Source: CAISKJ01 sp046351555 (GTDB taxonomy: Bacteria; Myxococcota_A; Polyangia; Polyangiales; Ga0077539). From it: a DNA stretch of 64,000 nt. The position numbers and the translations under genes are program-made. Below are positions 32,086-40,924 of the stretch, piece after piece. The notes below the pieces were generated by a model. It did not search any database. It was not told where the DNA came from and was given only the letters and a program-made list of their open reading frames with translations. Each line of letters begins with the position of its first letter. Within the stretch, counting starts at the first letter, position 1. The stretch lies in the NCBI GenBank assembly GCA_046351555.1, contig JAXLYI010000019.1, positions 62,001 through 126,000 on the forward strand, in the 5' to 3' direction.

Positions 32086-33210
32086 GGACGAGCCGCTCAC
32101 CCCGCCCCGCTCGCCCCCCGGCACCCGCGCGACCAGCCAGCACGCCGCCGCGAACGGCAGCAGCGCGAGCGCCCCTCTCCCCACCGCCCCCGCGCCCGGC
32201 GTCTCCGCCAGCGCCTCGGCCTCCGCGAGCACCGCCACCGCGAGCAGCGAGGCCACCCCCGCGAGCGCCTCGCGCGGCCGCTCGCGGCGCGCCCGCAGCC
32301 CGTCGTACGCCGACACGAGCCCGACGGCCACCGCGGGGACGAGCGTCGACAGCGAGTACAGCCACACCCGCGGCAGCGCGAAGGTCGCGGCCGCCAGCGC
32401 GAGCGCGTGGAGCCGCTGCGCCCCCGACGCCCACCGCCGCGCGAGCGCCGCGCCCGCGGCCACCACCACCAGCGCCACCGCCGCCGGCGGGAGCGCGTGC
32501 GACGCGAGCAGCGAGAGCGCGCGGACGAGCGCGACGTTGGTCTGCGCGGTCACGTCGATCGTCTGCCGCTGGTGGAGCCACGCGGCCGTCGTCGCCGGCG
32601 TCAGCGCCACCCCGATCGCCGGGACCGCCGTCGCCGCCGCGAAGAACGCCATCGGCGGCCGCAGCTCCCGTCGCGCCGCGAGGAGAACCGGCAGCGCCCC
32701 GAGGCCCGCGGGCTTGAGCAGCAGCGCCGCGCCGAAGCCCGCGCCGGCGAGCAGCGGGCGTTGTTGCGCGCGGGTCATGGCGACGAGCGCGACCCCCGCG
32801 ACGAGGGCCGAGACGTTGCCGTAGGCCACGCTCTCCGAGAGCCACGGCGCGGCCACCGCGAGGCCCAGCGCGAGGGCGAGGCGGGCGCGCGGCGGTCGGC
32901 CGTCGAGCGCGACGCGGGCGGCCTCCCAGGCGAGCGCCGCGCCGCCGGCCACCGTCGCCACGCGGAGCGCCACGAGGAACGCGTGGAGCCCTGCCCCGCG
33001 CGCGGCGGCCGCGGCGACGTGGGCGAAGGTCGGCGGGTACAGGTAGCGCGGGCACCCGTACGGCGAGGCCCCGGCGGCGAGCTGGCGCGCGGCGCAGCCC
33101 CACGCGTCCTCGTCGGCGAGGACGTCGGCCGCGAGGCTCGGCGCGTGCCGGAGGAGCGCCGCCGCGAACACCAGGGCCGGCTCCCACAGGGGCCTGCGCG
33201 CGTCGCTCAC
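32080..33210 (-). CDS. GT87-like (DUF2029) polyprenol-sugar transferase
   Basis: 376 aa, GTG start overlapping the upstream stop (GTGA). About ten hydrophobic helices. Motifs consistent with GT-C family 87: an acidic loop LADEDAWGCAARQ near the N-terminus, an aromatic YLYPPTFAH loop, SVAYGNVSALVAG, and LLLKPAGLGALPVLLAARRE. These enzymes use polyprenyl-phosphate sugars outside the membrane. Paired with the GT-C/TPR gene upstream, probably in one glycan or glycoprotein pathway. Confidence 0.82.
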   Translation of the reverse strand: MSDARRPLWEPALVFAAALLRHAPSLAADVLADEDAWGCAARQLAAGASPYGCPRYLYPPTFAHVAAAAARGAGLHAFLVALRVATVAGGAALAWEAARVALDGRPPRARLALALGLAVAAPWLSESVAYGNVSALVAGVALVAMTRAQQRPLLAGAGFGAALLLKPAGLGALPVLLAARRELRPPMAFFAAATAVPAIGVALTPATTAAWLHQRQTIDVTAQTNVALVRALSLLASHALPPAAVALVVVAAGAALARRWASGAQRLHALALAAATFALPRVWLYSLSTLVPAVAVGLVSAYDGLRARRERPREALAGVASLLAVAVLAEAEALAETPGAGAVGRGALALLPFAAACWLVARVPGGERGGVSGSSP

Positions 33211-34793
33211 GGCGCCCGCGGGGGCGGGACGCGGCCGCGCGCGAGGTCGTCGAGGAGCGCGCGGGCGCCGCGGTGGGCGGGGTCGAGGCGGAGCGCGACC
33301 TCGAGCTCGGCGCGCCCCCGCGCGGTCTCGCCAGAGAGCACGAGCGCGGCGCCGAGGTTGTGGTGGTGGGCGGCGATCCAGGGCTCGAGCGCGACCGCGC
33401 GCGACGCCGGGGCCACGGCCTCCGCGGGACGTCCGAGCTGGAGCAGGCACCCGGCGTGGTTGCGCTGCGCCCGCGCGTACCGCGGGTCGAGGGCGGCGGC
33501 GCGCGCGAAGAGGTCGACCGCCCGCGCGCAGCCCCGCCGCCGCTGGACCGCGAAGGCCAGGTGGTAGAGCGCCCGCCCGTCGCCCGGCCCGCGCGCCACC
33601 GCGTCGCCGTAGAGCGCGAGGTCGTCGTGCCACTTCGCCGCCGCCCGGTGCGTCGCCCACGCCTCGTACGCGAGCAGAACCGCCAGCGACGCCGCGAGCG
33701 CGCGCGGGAGCCACGCGGGCGGCGAGGCGAGGGCGCGCGTCGCGAGGGCCGCCGCGGCGACGGCGGCGCCCATCAGCGGGAAGTACCCGTAGCGGTTGCC
33801 CCAGATGCCGATGACGGGGAGCGAGAGCACGTGCGGCGCGAGCGCGACGCCGAACCACCCGACGCCGAAGAGCGCGGCCTTCGACCACGGCGCGGCGCCG
33901 GGCCACGCGCGCCACACGGGCCGGAGCGCGAGCGCGAAGGCCGCCCCGGCGACGGCCCCCGACGCCGCGCCGGCCGCGGGCCCGAGCGGGGCGTAGGTGG
34001 CGATGGTGGGCGCCTCGCGGAAGGTCGCGCCGAGCGCGGCGTAGTGGGCGAGGAGGCTGCCGTAGTGGGCGAGGTGCTCGGCCAGCGGCGCGCCCATCTG
34101 GCTGCTCGCGGAGGCGACGCCGAACGCGCGGCGGAGCGCGAACACGCCGAGCACCGCGACGAGCGACGGGGCCGCGCGCGCGAGCTGACGGCGCCACGCG
34201 TCGGGCGCGCCGTCTTCGAGCACCGCGAGCGCGGCGACGAGGGCGGGGGCGACGACGAAGGGCTCCTTGCTGGCGAAGGCGAGCGCGCAGGCGAGGGCGG
34301 CCGCGAGCGCGCGCGGGAGGGCGTTGCGGGCGGGCGCGTCGGGCGGCGGGAAGGCGAGGAGCGCCGCGAGCGAGAGCGCGGCCCCCACGGTGTCGTGGCG
34401 CCCGGTGAGCCACATCACGGGCTCGGTGGCGAGCGGGTGTAGCGCGAACACCACACCCGCCGCGAGCGCGGCGCGCAGGTCGAGGCGGAGGCGGCGCATC
34501 ACCGCGACGAGGAGCCAGGTCGCGAGCCCGTGGATGGCCACGTTGCCGAGGCGGAGCGGCACCATCGCGAGCCCGGTGAGCTGCGCCTGCGCCCAGAACG
34601 TGAGCATCGGCACCGGGTGGTAGAGCTGCGTGAGCCCGCGCCCGGCCGACCCCCAGAGGTCGCGCGTGAGCAGGCGGGCGAGGCCGCCGGGCTCGGTGAG
34701 GGAGCGGTTCTGCTCGACGAGGCCGACGTCGTCCCAGACGAAATCGCCGTCGAGCACGGTGGCGTACGCGAGCGCGAGCGCGAGGGCGATCAC
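33207..34793 (-). CDS. TMTC-like GT-C protein with TPR tail
   Basis: 528 aa from a GTG at 34793; since the first helix begins here the true start may be upstream at a non-standard codon. Loop 1 reads DGDFVWDDVGLVEQNRSL (the GT-C acidic motif), followed by GRGLTQLYHPVPMLTFWAQA and HPLATEPVMWLTGRHD, typical of the TMTC family. About ten membrane segments. C-terminal TPRs cover residues about 400-520 (ALYHLAFAVQRRRGCARAVD and onward). Same architecture as the 29.7-31.8 kb gene. Likely O-glycosylation of exported protein or lipid, by family inference. Confidence 0.83.
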   Translation of the reverse strand: MIALALALAYATVLDGDFVWDDVGLVEQNRSLTEPGGLARLLTRDLWGSAGRGLTQLYHPVPMLTFWAQAQLTGLAMVPLRLGNVAIHGLATWLLVAVMRRLRLDLRAALAAGVVFALHPLATEPVMWLTGRHDTVGAALSLAALLAFPPPDAPARNALPRALAAALACALAFASKEPFVVAPALVAALAVLEDGAPDAWRRQLARAAPSLVAVLGVFALRRAFGVASASSQMGAPLAEHLAHYGSLLAHYAALGATFREAPTIATYAPLGPAAGAASGAVAGAAFALALRPVWRAWPGAAPWSKAALFGVGWFGVALAPHVLSLPVIGIWGNRYGYFPLMGAAVAAAALATRALASPPAWLPRALAASLAVLLAYEAWATHRAAAKWHDDLALYGDAVARGPGDGRALYHLAFAVQRRRGCARAVDLFARAAALDPRYARAQRNHAGCLLQLGRPAEAVAPASRAVALEPWIAAHHHNLGAALVLSGETARGRAELEVALRLDPAHRGARALLDDLARGRVPPPRAP

Positions 34794-34927
34794 CGCCGCG
34801 GCCCACGCGAGGGGGCGCGCGGTGACGCTGGCGGCGAGGCGGAGGTGCCAGGGGGCGGCTGCGTCGGGGGGCGGTGCGTCGGGGCTGGGGGCGGGATCGC
34901 TCAGGCGGGGCCTCGGGGCCCAGGAGT

Positions 34928-35500
34928 CTACATCCGGGCGCGGGTCACCTGATCAACCGCTTGCATCGTGGCCGAGCGCATCGCGCGGCGGACGCCCATC
35001 GCCACGGCCTCGGGCGTCGCGCCGGTGCCCACCAGGGTGACCGCCGACGTCGATTCGAACTCGTAGGCGCGGCCCGGGTACGACGACACGACGATCGACA
35101 CCTCGATGCGGGTCGTGGCCCCCGTGGTGGTGACCGACTGGACGTTGGCGTCGAGCACGTGCCCGCGCGCCGCCCCGCGCGCCCCGCGGGAGGCCCCGGC
35201 GGCCGGGGGCGTGGTGGTGACTTCCGTGCGCTCGGCGAGGGCGCCTGCGATGCCCGCCTGCGCGGCGGCGTCGATGGCCGCGCCCGTCGTGGCGGCGTGG
35301 TTGGTGACGCTGCCGACGCTGACGAAGATCGGCGCCGCGCGCGCGCCCGGTCGGAGCGTGAGGGCGTCGGTGAGGTTGGCGCCCTGGCCGAGGACGAAGC
35401 GCGCCGTCGCGACGCCCGCGCCGAGCGCCACCACCACCGTGAAGGCGCCGAGCGCGAACCACTTCCGCGGGATCGAGGGCCGCTGCGATGCGTCGTCCAT
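34928..35500 (-). CDS. Unknown single-pass membrane protein
   Basis: 190 aa, ATG start. A short cytosolic N-terminus is followed by one membrane helix (WFALGAFTVVVALGAGVATA, about residues 14-33) and an exported domain rich in Thr, Val and Ala (VSVGSVTNHAATTGAAIDA; TTRIEVSIVVSSYPGRAYEF). Composition and beta propensity suggest a small periplasmic beta domain, not a known family. Divergent from the TPR lipoprotein gene. Confidence 0.7.
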   Translation of the reverse strand: MDDASQRPSIPRKWFALGAFTVVVALGAGVATARFVLGQGANLTDALTLRPGARAAPIFVSVGSVTNHAATTGAAIDAAAQAGIAGALAERTEVTTTPPAAGASRGARGAARGHVLDANVQSVTTTGATTRIEVSIVVSSYPGRAYEFESTSAVTLVGTGATPEAVAMGVRRAMRSATMQAVDQVTRARM

Positions 35501-35605
35501 GACGGGGGATTCAACGTCCGCGCGAAAGGCGCGTCAACACCCCCTCCCGCCGTCGCGTCGCGGTTCTCCCTTGCCCTCGCGGCCCGATGGCGCCACCCAT
35601 GCGCC

Positions 35606-36886
35606 ATGCGCCGCGGCCCCCCCGTCGTCCTCCTCGCGCTCCTCGCCGGCTGCCCGAGCCGCTCGTCCAACGACCGGCCGCCCCGCCGCCCGCCGCCCGC
35701 GCGCCCCGACGCCGGCGCGCGACCGCTACCGCCCGAGGTCGTCGAGCTCGACGCGCGCCTCGCCGCCAAGGAGCGCGACGCCGCCCGCCGCCGCGGCGAC
35801 TGGCTCACCTGGGAGTCCGTCGCGATCGATTGCATGACGCGCGCCCGGCTCACCGGCGACTACAACGACTACGCCCGGGCCGAGCGCGCCCTGGCCCGCG
35901 CGTTCGAAAACGCCTCGCCCGGCGCGGGGCCCTTCCTCACGCGGGCCCGCTTCAACCACACCGTCCACCGCGTGTCGCGCGTCGGCGCCGACCTCGACGC
36001 GCTCCGCTACGCCGTGCTCCGCCCCGACGAGCGGGCGGCCATCGAGCACCTGCGCGCGGAGGTGGCCTTCCACTCCGGCCGCTACGACGAGGCGCGGCGG
36101 CTCTACACCGAGGCCCTCGCGCGCGACCGCGACACGGCCAGCCTCGTCGGGATGGCCCAGCTCCTCTGGAAGACGGGCGACTTCCGCGGCGCGGAAGCCC
36201 TCGTCGACGAGGCCCGCCAGCGCGCCGCCACGGAGGACGTCGCGATGCGCGCGTGGGTCTGCCTCGTCCGCGGCACGATGGAGAACGACCGCGGGCGCTG
36301 GGACGACGCGCTCGCGGCCTTCCGCGAGGGGCTGCGGCTCCAGCCGCGCTCGTGGGTCTTCCAGGAGCACGTCGCCGAGGTGCTGATGTGGCAGGGCAAG
36401 CTCGAGGAGTCGCGGCTGATGTACGAAGACCTCGTCGCGCGCACGGGCGACCCGGAGTTCGTCAACGCGCTCGCGGAGATCGCCGAGCGGCAGCGCAAGC
36501 CCGACGACGCGCGGCGCTTCATCGCGCAGGCCCGCGAAGGGTACGAGGCGCGGCTGCGCATCCTGCCCGAGGCCACGGCAGGGCACGCGATCGAGTTCTT
36601 CCTCGTGAGGGACCCCGCGCGGGCGGTGCCGATCGCGGAGCTCAACCGCGACGCGCGCCCCGGGGGCGAGGCCCAGGTGAAGCTCGCCGAGGCCTACCTC
36701 GGCGTCGGCCGCGTCGACGACGCCCGCCGCACCCTCGACGCCGTCCTCGCCACGCCCTGGAACACCGCCGACCTCCACGCCGTCGCCGCCCGCGTCTTCG
36801 ACCGCCTCGGCGACACCGCCGCCGCGCAGCGCGAGCGCGAGGCCGCCCGCGCCCTCGACCCCCACAGCGTCGAGCCCGACCATTGA
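35606..36886 (+). CDS. TPR lipoprotein
   Basis: 426 aa, ATG at 35606. Lipobox LLAGC then a Pro/Arg-rich stretch. Residues about 60-420 are helical pairs with TPR-like consensus: AEVAFHSGRYDEARRLYTEA, LLWKTGDFRGAEALVDEAR, MENDRGRWDDALAAFREGL, EVLMWQGKLEESRLMYEDL, AYLGVGRVDDARRTLDAVL. About eight repeats. Probably a periplasmic scaffolding or assembly factor, partner unknown. The end is 34 bp before the DUF1285 gene. Confidence 0.85.
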   Translation: MRRGPPVVLLALLAGCPSRSSNDRPPRRPPPARPDAGARPLPPEVVELDARLAAKERDAARRRGDWLTWESVAIDCMTRARLTGDYNDYARAERALARAFENASPGAGPFLTRARFNHTVHRVSRVGADLDALRYAVLRPDERAAIEHLRAEVAFHSGRYDEARRLYTEALARDRDTASLVGMAQLLWKTGDFRGAEALVDEARQRAATEDVAMRAWVCLVRGTMENDRGRWDDALAAFREGLRLQPRSWVFQEHVAEVLMWQGKLEESRLMYEDLVARTGDPEFVNALAEIAERQRKPDDARRFIAQAREGYEARLRILPEATAGHAIEFFLVRDPARAVPIAELNRDARPGGEAQVKLAEAYLGVGRVDDARRTLDAVLATPWNTADLHAVAARVFDRLGDTAAAQREREAARALDPHSVEPDH

Positions 36887-36920
36887 CCCGCCGCGCCGCG
36901 GACGCCATGGAACCATCACC

Positions 36921-37472
36921 ATGAACGACGCGCCGCCGCCCTTCCGCTTCAGCCGCGAGAGCCGCATCCGCATCGACGCCGACGGGCGCGTCTGGCACGA
37001 GGGCGAGCCCGTCCTGCACGAGGGCCTCGCCCGCGCGCTCGCGTCGTGGGTCGACTTCGACGACGCCACCGGGCGCTACGTGATGCGCAACAGCCTCGAC
37101 TGGTGCTTCGTCACCGTCGACCGCACCCCCCTCGTCGTCCGCCGCGTCGTCCCGCGCGACGACTCCTTCGACCTGGAGCTCTCCGACGGTTCCGCGGAGC
37201 CCCTGCGCCCCGAGACCCTGCGCGTCGCGTCCGACGGGGCCGTGTTCGCCTACGCGCGCAAAGGCACGCTGCTGGCGGGCTTCGACCGGGCCGCGGCCTT
37301 CACGCTCCTCGAGTATGCCGTGCCGGTCGGGGCGGAGTACGTGCTGCGGGTCGGCGACCGCGAGCTCCCGCTCACGCTCCTGGGCGAGGGGGAGACGCCG
37401 CCGCCGCGCCCCGACGGATTCACCCCCTCGACGTCCGGCGGAGAGGGTGGTACCCGAACGCCCGGCCCATGA
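36921..37472 (+). CDS. DUF1285 family protein
   Basis: 183 aa. RIRIDADGRVWHEGEPVLHEGLARALASWVDFDDATGRYVMRNSL matches the DUF1285 family: an N-terminal beta motif with the conserved WxHxG-like turn and the YxMRN stretch. Small cytosolic beta proteins of unknown function. The last 25 residues (GFTPSTSGGEGGTRTPGP) are disordered. Its stop overlaps the next ATG (ATGA), so it is coupled to the glutaredoxin-like gene. Confidence 0.8.
   Translation: MNDAPPPFRFSRESRIRIDADGRVWHEGEPVLHEGLARALASWVDFDDATGRYVMRNSLDWCFVTVDRTPLVVRRVVPRDDSFDLELSDGSAEPLRPETLRVASDGAVFAYARKGTLLAGFDRAAAFTLLEYAVPVGAEYVLRVGDRELPLTLLGEGETPPPRPDGFTPSTSGGEGGTRTPGP
37451..37456 (+). promoter_or_regulatory. Putative internal -10 hexamer (TACCCG)
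   Basis: Ends 12 nt before the glutaredoxin-like ATG but sits inside the upstream coding sequence, so an internal promoter is possible but weakly supported. Confidence 0.25.
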
Positions 37473-37717
37473 TCACGGTCACCCTGTACACCCGCGTGGG
37501 GTGCCACCTCTGCGACGACGCGAAGGAGGTGCTCGAGGCCGTCCGCGCTGACGACCCCTTCGCCCTCGAGGTGGTCGACATCGACGGCGACCCCGCCCTC
37601 CGCGCCCTCTACACCGATGAGGTGCCCGTCATCGCCGTCGCCGGGCGCAAGGCATTCAAATACCGGGTGACCCCCGAGGCCCTGCGCGAGCGCCTCGCCC
37701 GGGAGGCACGCCCGTGA
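37469..37717 (+). CDS. Glutaredoxin-like (DUF836-type) protein
   Basis: 82 aa. Thioredoxin fold with active site C-H-L-C at residues about 12-15 in LYTRVGCHLCDDAKEV and the cis-Pro in TDEVPVIAVAGRK. Size and motif fit DUF836/glutaredoxin-like small oxidoreductases. Cytosolic. Start overlaps the DUF1285 stop and its own stop overlaps the start of the TlpA-like gene, placing it in a redox-linked operon. Confidence 0.88.
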   Translation: MITVTLYTRVGCHLCDDAKEVLEAVRADDPFALEVVDIDGDPALRALYTDEVPVIAVAGRKAFKYRVTPEALRERLAREARP

Positions 37718-38364
37718 GCGCCGAAGGCACCGCCGGGTACCGCGACCCTCCCAACGCAAGTGCGGGCCGCGACCTCGCCGCCGAGCGCTCGTGGCTGCGG
37801 CGCGTCCCCTCCGCGAGCGCCGCGGCCCTGGTGTTCCTCGCGTGCGCCATCGCCGCGGGGGTGAGCTTCGGGCTCGCGGCCCTCGACGGCGAGCGGCGCC
37901 GCGACGCGCAGCTCGTGGCCATCCTCCGCCCCGAGTACACCGGCAGCGACCGAACCGCCCCCGACTTCACCCTCAACGACCACCGCGGGCGGCCCTTCCG
38001 GCTCTCGTCGCTCCGCGGGAAGACGGTGGTGCTCCACTTCTGGTCGCGCGACTGCCCGCCCTGCATCCAGGAGCTGTCGGAGTCGCTCCCGGCCTTCGAC
38101 GAGCTCATCCGCGGGCGCACCGACATCGCCCTCGTGCTGGTCGGCGTCGAGCGCTGGGAGGAGGTCTCGGCCCTCGTCCCCAGGGACTTCCGCTCGCCGC
38201 TGCTCTTCGACCCCGAGCGCGCGGTCGTGCTCAACCGCTACGGCACGCGGCTATTCCCCGAGACGTGGATCATCGACCCCGAAGGCGTGATCCGCGCCCG
38301 CTTCGACCGCACCCTCGACTGGGCCGCGCCCGCCTTCCTCCAGTACGCGCTCTCGCTCCGCTGA
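37714..38364 (+). CDS. TlpA/ResA-like thioredoxin-fold membrane protein
   Basis: 216 aa, GTG start coupled to the preceding stop (GTGA). One membrane helix at about residues 35-55 (ASAAALVFLACAIAAGVSFG), then an AhpC/TlpA-type redox domain from APDFTLNDHRGRPFRLSSLR. Active site WSRDCPPC (CPPC), and the cis-Pro in RLFPETWIID. Probably faces the periplasm and handles thiol-disulfide exchange, for example on cytochrome c or the many Cys-rich exported proteins in this genome. Confidence 0.9.
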   Translation: MSAEGTAGYRDPPNASAGRDLAAERSWLRRVPSASAAALVFLACAIAAGVSFGLAALDGERRRDAQLVAILRPEYTGSDRTAPDFTLNDHRGRPFRLSSLRGKTVVLHFWSRDCPPCIQELSESLPAFDELIRGRTDIALVLVGVERWEEVSALVPRDFRSPLLFDPERAVVLNRYGTRLFPETWIIDPEGVIRARFDRTLDWAAPAFLQYALSLR

Positions 38365-38406
38365 CGCTTTCTGCGCGCGGGTCTTGACCGCCTCCGCGGG
38401 TCCGCC

Positions 38407-38412
38407 TACACC
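38407..38412 (+). promoter_or_regulatory. Putative -10 hexamer of lgt (TACACC)
   Basis: In the 59-bp gap before lgt, ending 11 nt before the ATG. Confidence 0.35.
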
Positions 38413-38423
38413 GCGGCCCAGCC

Positions 38424-39845
38424 ATGCATCCCGTGATGTTCACGATTCCAGGGTGGGCCTTCAAGGCCATCGTGCCCCTGCTCATCCTCTGGGGCTGCTA
38501 CTCCATCGTGGTCTCCGTGAACCGCGCGTCGCCCGAGGGGAAGGCGAAGGAGTCCGACGCGGAGGGCTTCAAGCTCCCCGCCGACTCGCCCCTCAACGCC
38601 GTCATTTCGATCCTCATCGGGCTCGGCGTGTTCGCCTTCGCGTCGCATACGCTCGACAGCGCGGGCGCGGGCGGCTCCGCGTTGCAGCAGCTCCCGACCA
38701 TCCTGAAGGCGATGGCCAACGGGCAGGTGTGGCGCGCGCCGTGGGAGTCGCTCCCCATCTACTCGTACGGCGTGATGCTCGGGCTCTCGCTCGTCGTCGG
38801 CTGGTACATCGTGCTCGGGCTCATGCGCCGGCAGTGCCCGGAGACCGACAAGAAGCGCTACGACGAGTACATGCGCGACATGGCCGACTGCTACGTCGCC
38901 ACCGCCTTCGCCGCCGTCGCCGGCTCGCGCGTGCTCTACATCCTCACCAACCTCAGCGAGTTTCCGACGCTGTGGTCGATGCTCAAGCTGCGGAGCGGCG
39001 GGCTCGTCGCGTACGGCGGCTTCCTCGGCGGGCTCCTCGGGAGCATCGTCTTCCTGCGCGTGAAGGGCTACCGCCTCTGGCCCTGGGCCGACGCCACCGT
39101 CGCCTCGCTCGGCACCGGCATCATGATCACCCGCATGGGGTGCTACATGTACGGCTGCGACTTCGGCCGCGCGCTCCCGCCCAACGCGCCGGGCTTCCTC
39201 AAGGGCCTCGGCACCTTCCCCCACTGGCACGACAACCACGGCTCGCCCGCCTGGCAGCAGCACGTCTCGATGGGCTTCCGCTCCACCGAGCAGGCCTGCA
39301 GCCGCGACTACCACGGCGTCTGGAGCGCCACCGAGAACGTCTGCAAGCTCCCCTTCTCGGCCCAGCACTCGGCGCCCGTCCACCCGACGCAGCTCTACGA
39401 GTCGCTCCTCGGGTTCTCGATCTTCCTCGCGCTCATGTGGATGTGGCGCCGGCGGAAGTTCGAGGGGCAGATCTTCCTCTCGTTCGGGATCCTCTATGGG
39501 ATCGGCCGCTCCGCCCTGGAGATCATCCGCGACGACGCCGAGCGCGGCACGGTCGGCAACCTGTCGACCTCGCAGTTCATCGGCATCACCACCACCCTCA
39601 TCTGCATCCCGCTCTACCTCTACCTGAAGAAGAACGGGCGGGCTGCCGGGCCGATCAACCTCTTCGCCCCGGCCCCCGTCATCGGCGAGGCCCCGAAGAG
39701 CGAGCCCAAGGCCGATGCGAAGCCGGCCGCGAAGGCCGAGAAGGCCGCGGACAAGTCCGAAGTGAAGGCCGAGAAGGCCGCGGACAAGGCCGAAAAGCCT
39801 GTCTCCCTCGAAAAGTCCGACGATTCCAAGGAATCTTCGAACTGA
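38424..39845 (+). CDS. lgt: Prolipoprotein diacylglyceryl transferase, extended
   Basis: 473 aa against the usual 260-300. The catalytic core is intact: SYGVMLGLSLVVGWYIVLGL, GGLVAYGGFLGGLLG, the Lgt signature ITRMGCYMYGCDFGR with Cys near residue 240, and HPTQLYESLLGF. About 100 extra residues precede the core and carry two more helices, and an insertion of roughly 70 residues follows the signature. The C-terminus has a Lys/Ala/Glu tail of about 55 residues with a duplicated AEKAADKSEVKAEKAADKAE-type unit. Transfers diacylglyceryl from phosphatidylglycerol to lipobox Cys, consistent with the many lipoproteins nearby. Confidence 0.95.
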   Translation: MHPVMFTIPGWAFKAIVPLLILWGCYSIVVSVNRASPEGKAKESDAEGFKLPADSPLNAVISILIGLGVFAFASHTLDSAGAGGSALQQLPTILKAMANGQVWRAPWESLPIYSYGVMLGLSLVVGWYIVLGLMRRQCPETDKKRYDEYMRDMADCYVATAFAAVAGSRVLYILTNLSEFPTLWSMLKLRSGGLVAYGGFLGGLLGSIVFLRVKGYRLWPWADATVASLGTGIMITRMGCYMYGCDFGRALPPNAPGFLKGLGTFPHWHDNHGSPAWQQHVSMGFRSTEQACSRDYHGVWSATENVCKLPFSAQHSAPVHPTQLYESLLGFSIFLALMWMWRRRKFEGQIFLSFGILYGIGRSALEIIRDDAERGTVGNLSTSQFIGITTTLICIPLYLYLKKNGRAAGPINLFAPAPVIGEAPKSEPKADAKPAAKAEKAADKSEVKAEKAADKAEKPVSLEKSDDSKESSN

Positions 39846-39923
39846 CCTCCCGCCGTCAGGTTGACGGAATCGGCAATATCGTTCATGCGCCCACCTCAGC
39901 GCACCCGGCGCGTCAATCGCGGG

Positions 39924-39929
39924 TATAGT
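39924..39929 (+). promoter_or_regulatory. Putative -10 hexamer (TATAGT)
   Basis: The best match to TATAAT in the window, preceded by a GG, ending 14 nt before the phosphoesterase ATG. Confidence 0.5.
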
Positions 39930-39943
39930 CCCCGCGCGTAGAG

Positions 39944-40924
39944 ATGCTGGTCGCGGTTGTCGGTGACGTGCACGGTCGGTTCTTCCGTGTGGAGGAGTGG
40001 GTCGAGACCCTCGAAAAGAACCTCGGCGAAGAGGTCGCCATGGTGATCGCGGTCGGGGACGTCGAGACCTTCCCGACCCCCGACGACCACCGGCGCAAGA
40101 GCACCAAGCGCAACATGCCGGCGGAGTTCGCGGCCTACGCGCGCGGCGAGCGGCGGATGCGGCGGGAGTTCATCTTCGTCGGCGGCAACAACGAGGACTT
40201 CGAAGACCTCGAGCGCTTCCCGGGCGGCGGCGAGCTCGTGCCCGGCGTGCAGTACCTCGGCCGCGCGGGCGCCCGCACGCTCCAGGGCCTCCGCGTCGCG
40301 TACCTCTCGGGCATCTACGCCCCCACCCGCTTCGACCGCCCCCGCCTCCCCGCCACCAACGCCGAGAACAGCAAGCAGGCCGGCTACTTCCGCCAGGCCG
40401 ACGTCGACGCGGTGCGGGCCGTCCCCGCCGCCGACGTGCTGCTCCTCCACGAGTGGCCCCGCGGCATCGCCGGCCGCGAGAGCGCCGTCGCCAAGGCCGG
40501 CGCGCGCGGCATCCGCCAGCGCCACTGGCCCCAGGTGGGCAACCCCTACGCCGCCGCCGTGGTGAGCGCGCTGCGCCCGCGCTGGGTGCTCTGCGGCCAC
40601 CTGCACGTGCCCCACGCCGCCACGCTCCGCTGGGACGACGGCCGCGTCACCCGCGTGTGCTGCCTCGACCAGGCCTCGCGCCCCGACGGCGCGCTCCTCT
40701 GGATGCGCTGGGAGGGCAACGTCGTGCGGGCCGTCGGGTGGGGCGACTCGGGCGAGGTCCACTGGCGCCCGGGCATGCCCTGGGACGAGCGCCAGACCGC
40801 GCCGCGCATTCGCATCGAGCCCCGCGACACCCGCGGCGGCATGATGAGCGACGACGCCCCGACGCGCGACTCGGAGCCGCCCGAGACGATCGCGCCGGGG
40901 CCCTTCGGCGACGCCGAGTCTTAA
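39944..40924 (+). CDS. Calcineurin-like metallophosphoesterase
   Basis: 326 aa. Metallophosphatase core: VAVVGDVHGRFF (D-x-H), AVGDVETF (GD), FVGGNNEDFEDLE (GN-E/D in place of GNHD), LLLHEWPRGIAG and CGHLHVPHAA (GHxH). The GGNNED and LHEWP arrangement is most like the Dbr1 RNA lariat-debranching branch, but bacterial members act on unknown phosphodiesters. A C-terminal acidic stretch (DDAPTRDSEPPET) follows. Cytosolic. Confidence 0.9.
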   Translation: MLVAVVGDVHGRFFRVEEWVETLEKNLGEEVAMVIAVGDVETFPTPDDHRRKSTKRNMPAEFAAYARGERRMRREFIFVGGNNEDFEDLERFPGGGELVPGVQYLGRAGARTLQGLRVAYLSGIYAPTRFDRPRLPATNAENSKQAGYFRQADVDAVRAVPAADVLLLHEWPRGIAGRESAVAKAGARGIRQRHWPQVGNPYAAAVVSALRPRWVLCGHLHVPHAATLRWDDGRVTRVCCLDQASRPDGALLWMRWEGNVVRAVGWGDSGEVHWRPGMPWDERQTAPRIRIEPRDTRGGMMSDDAPTRDSEPPETIAPGPFGDAES

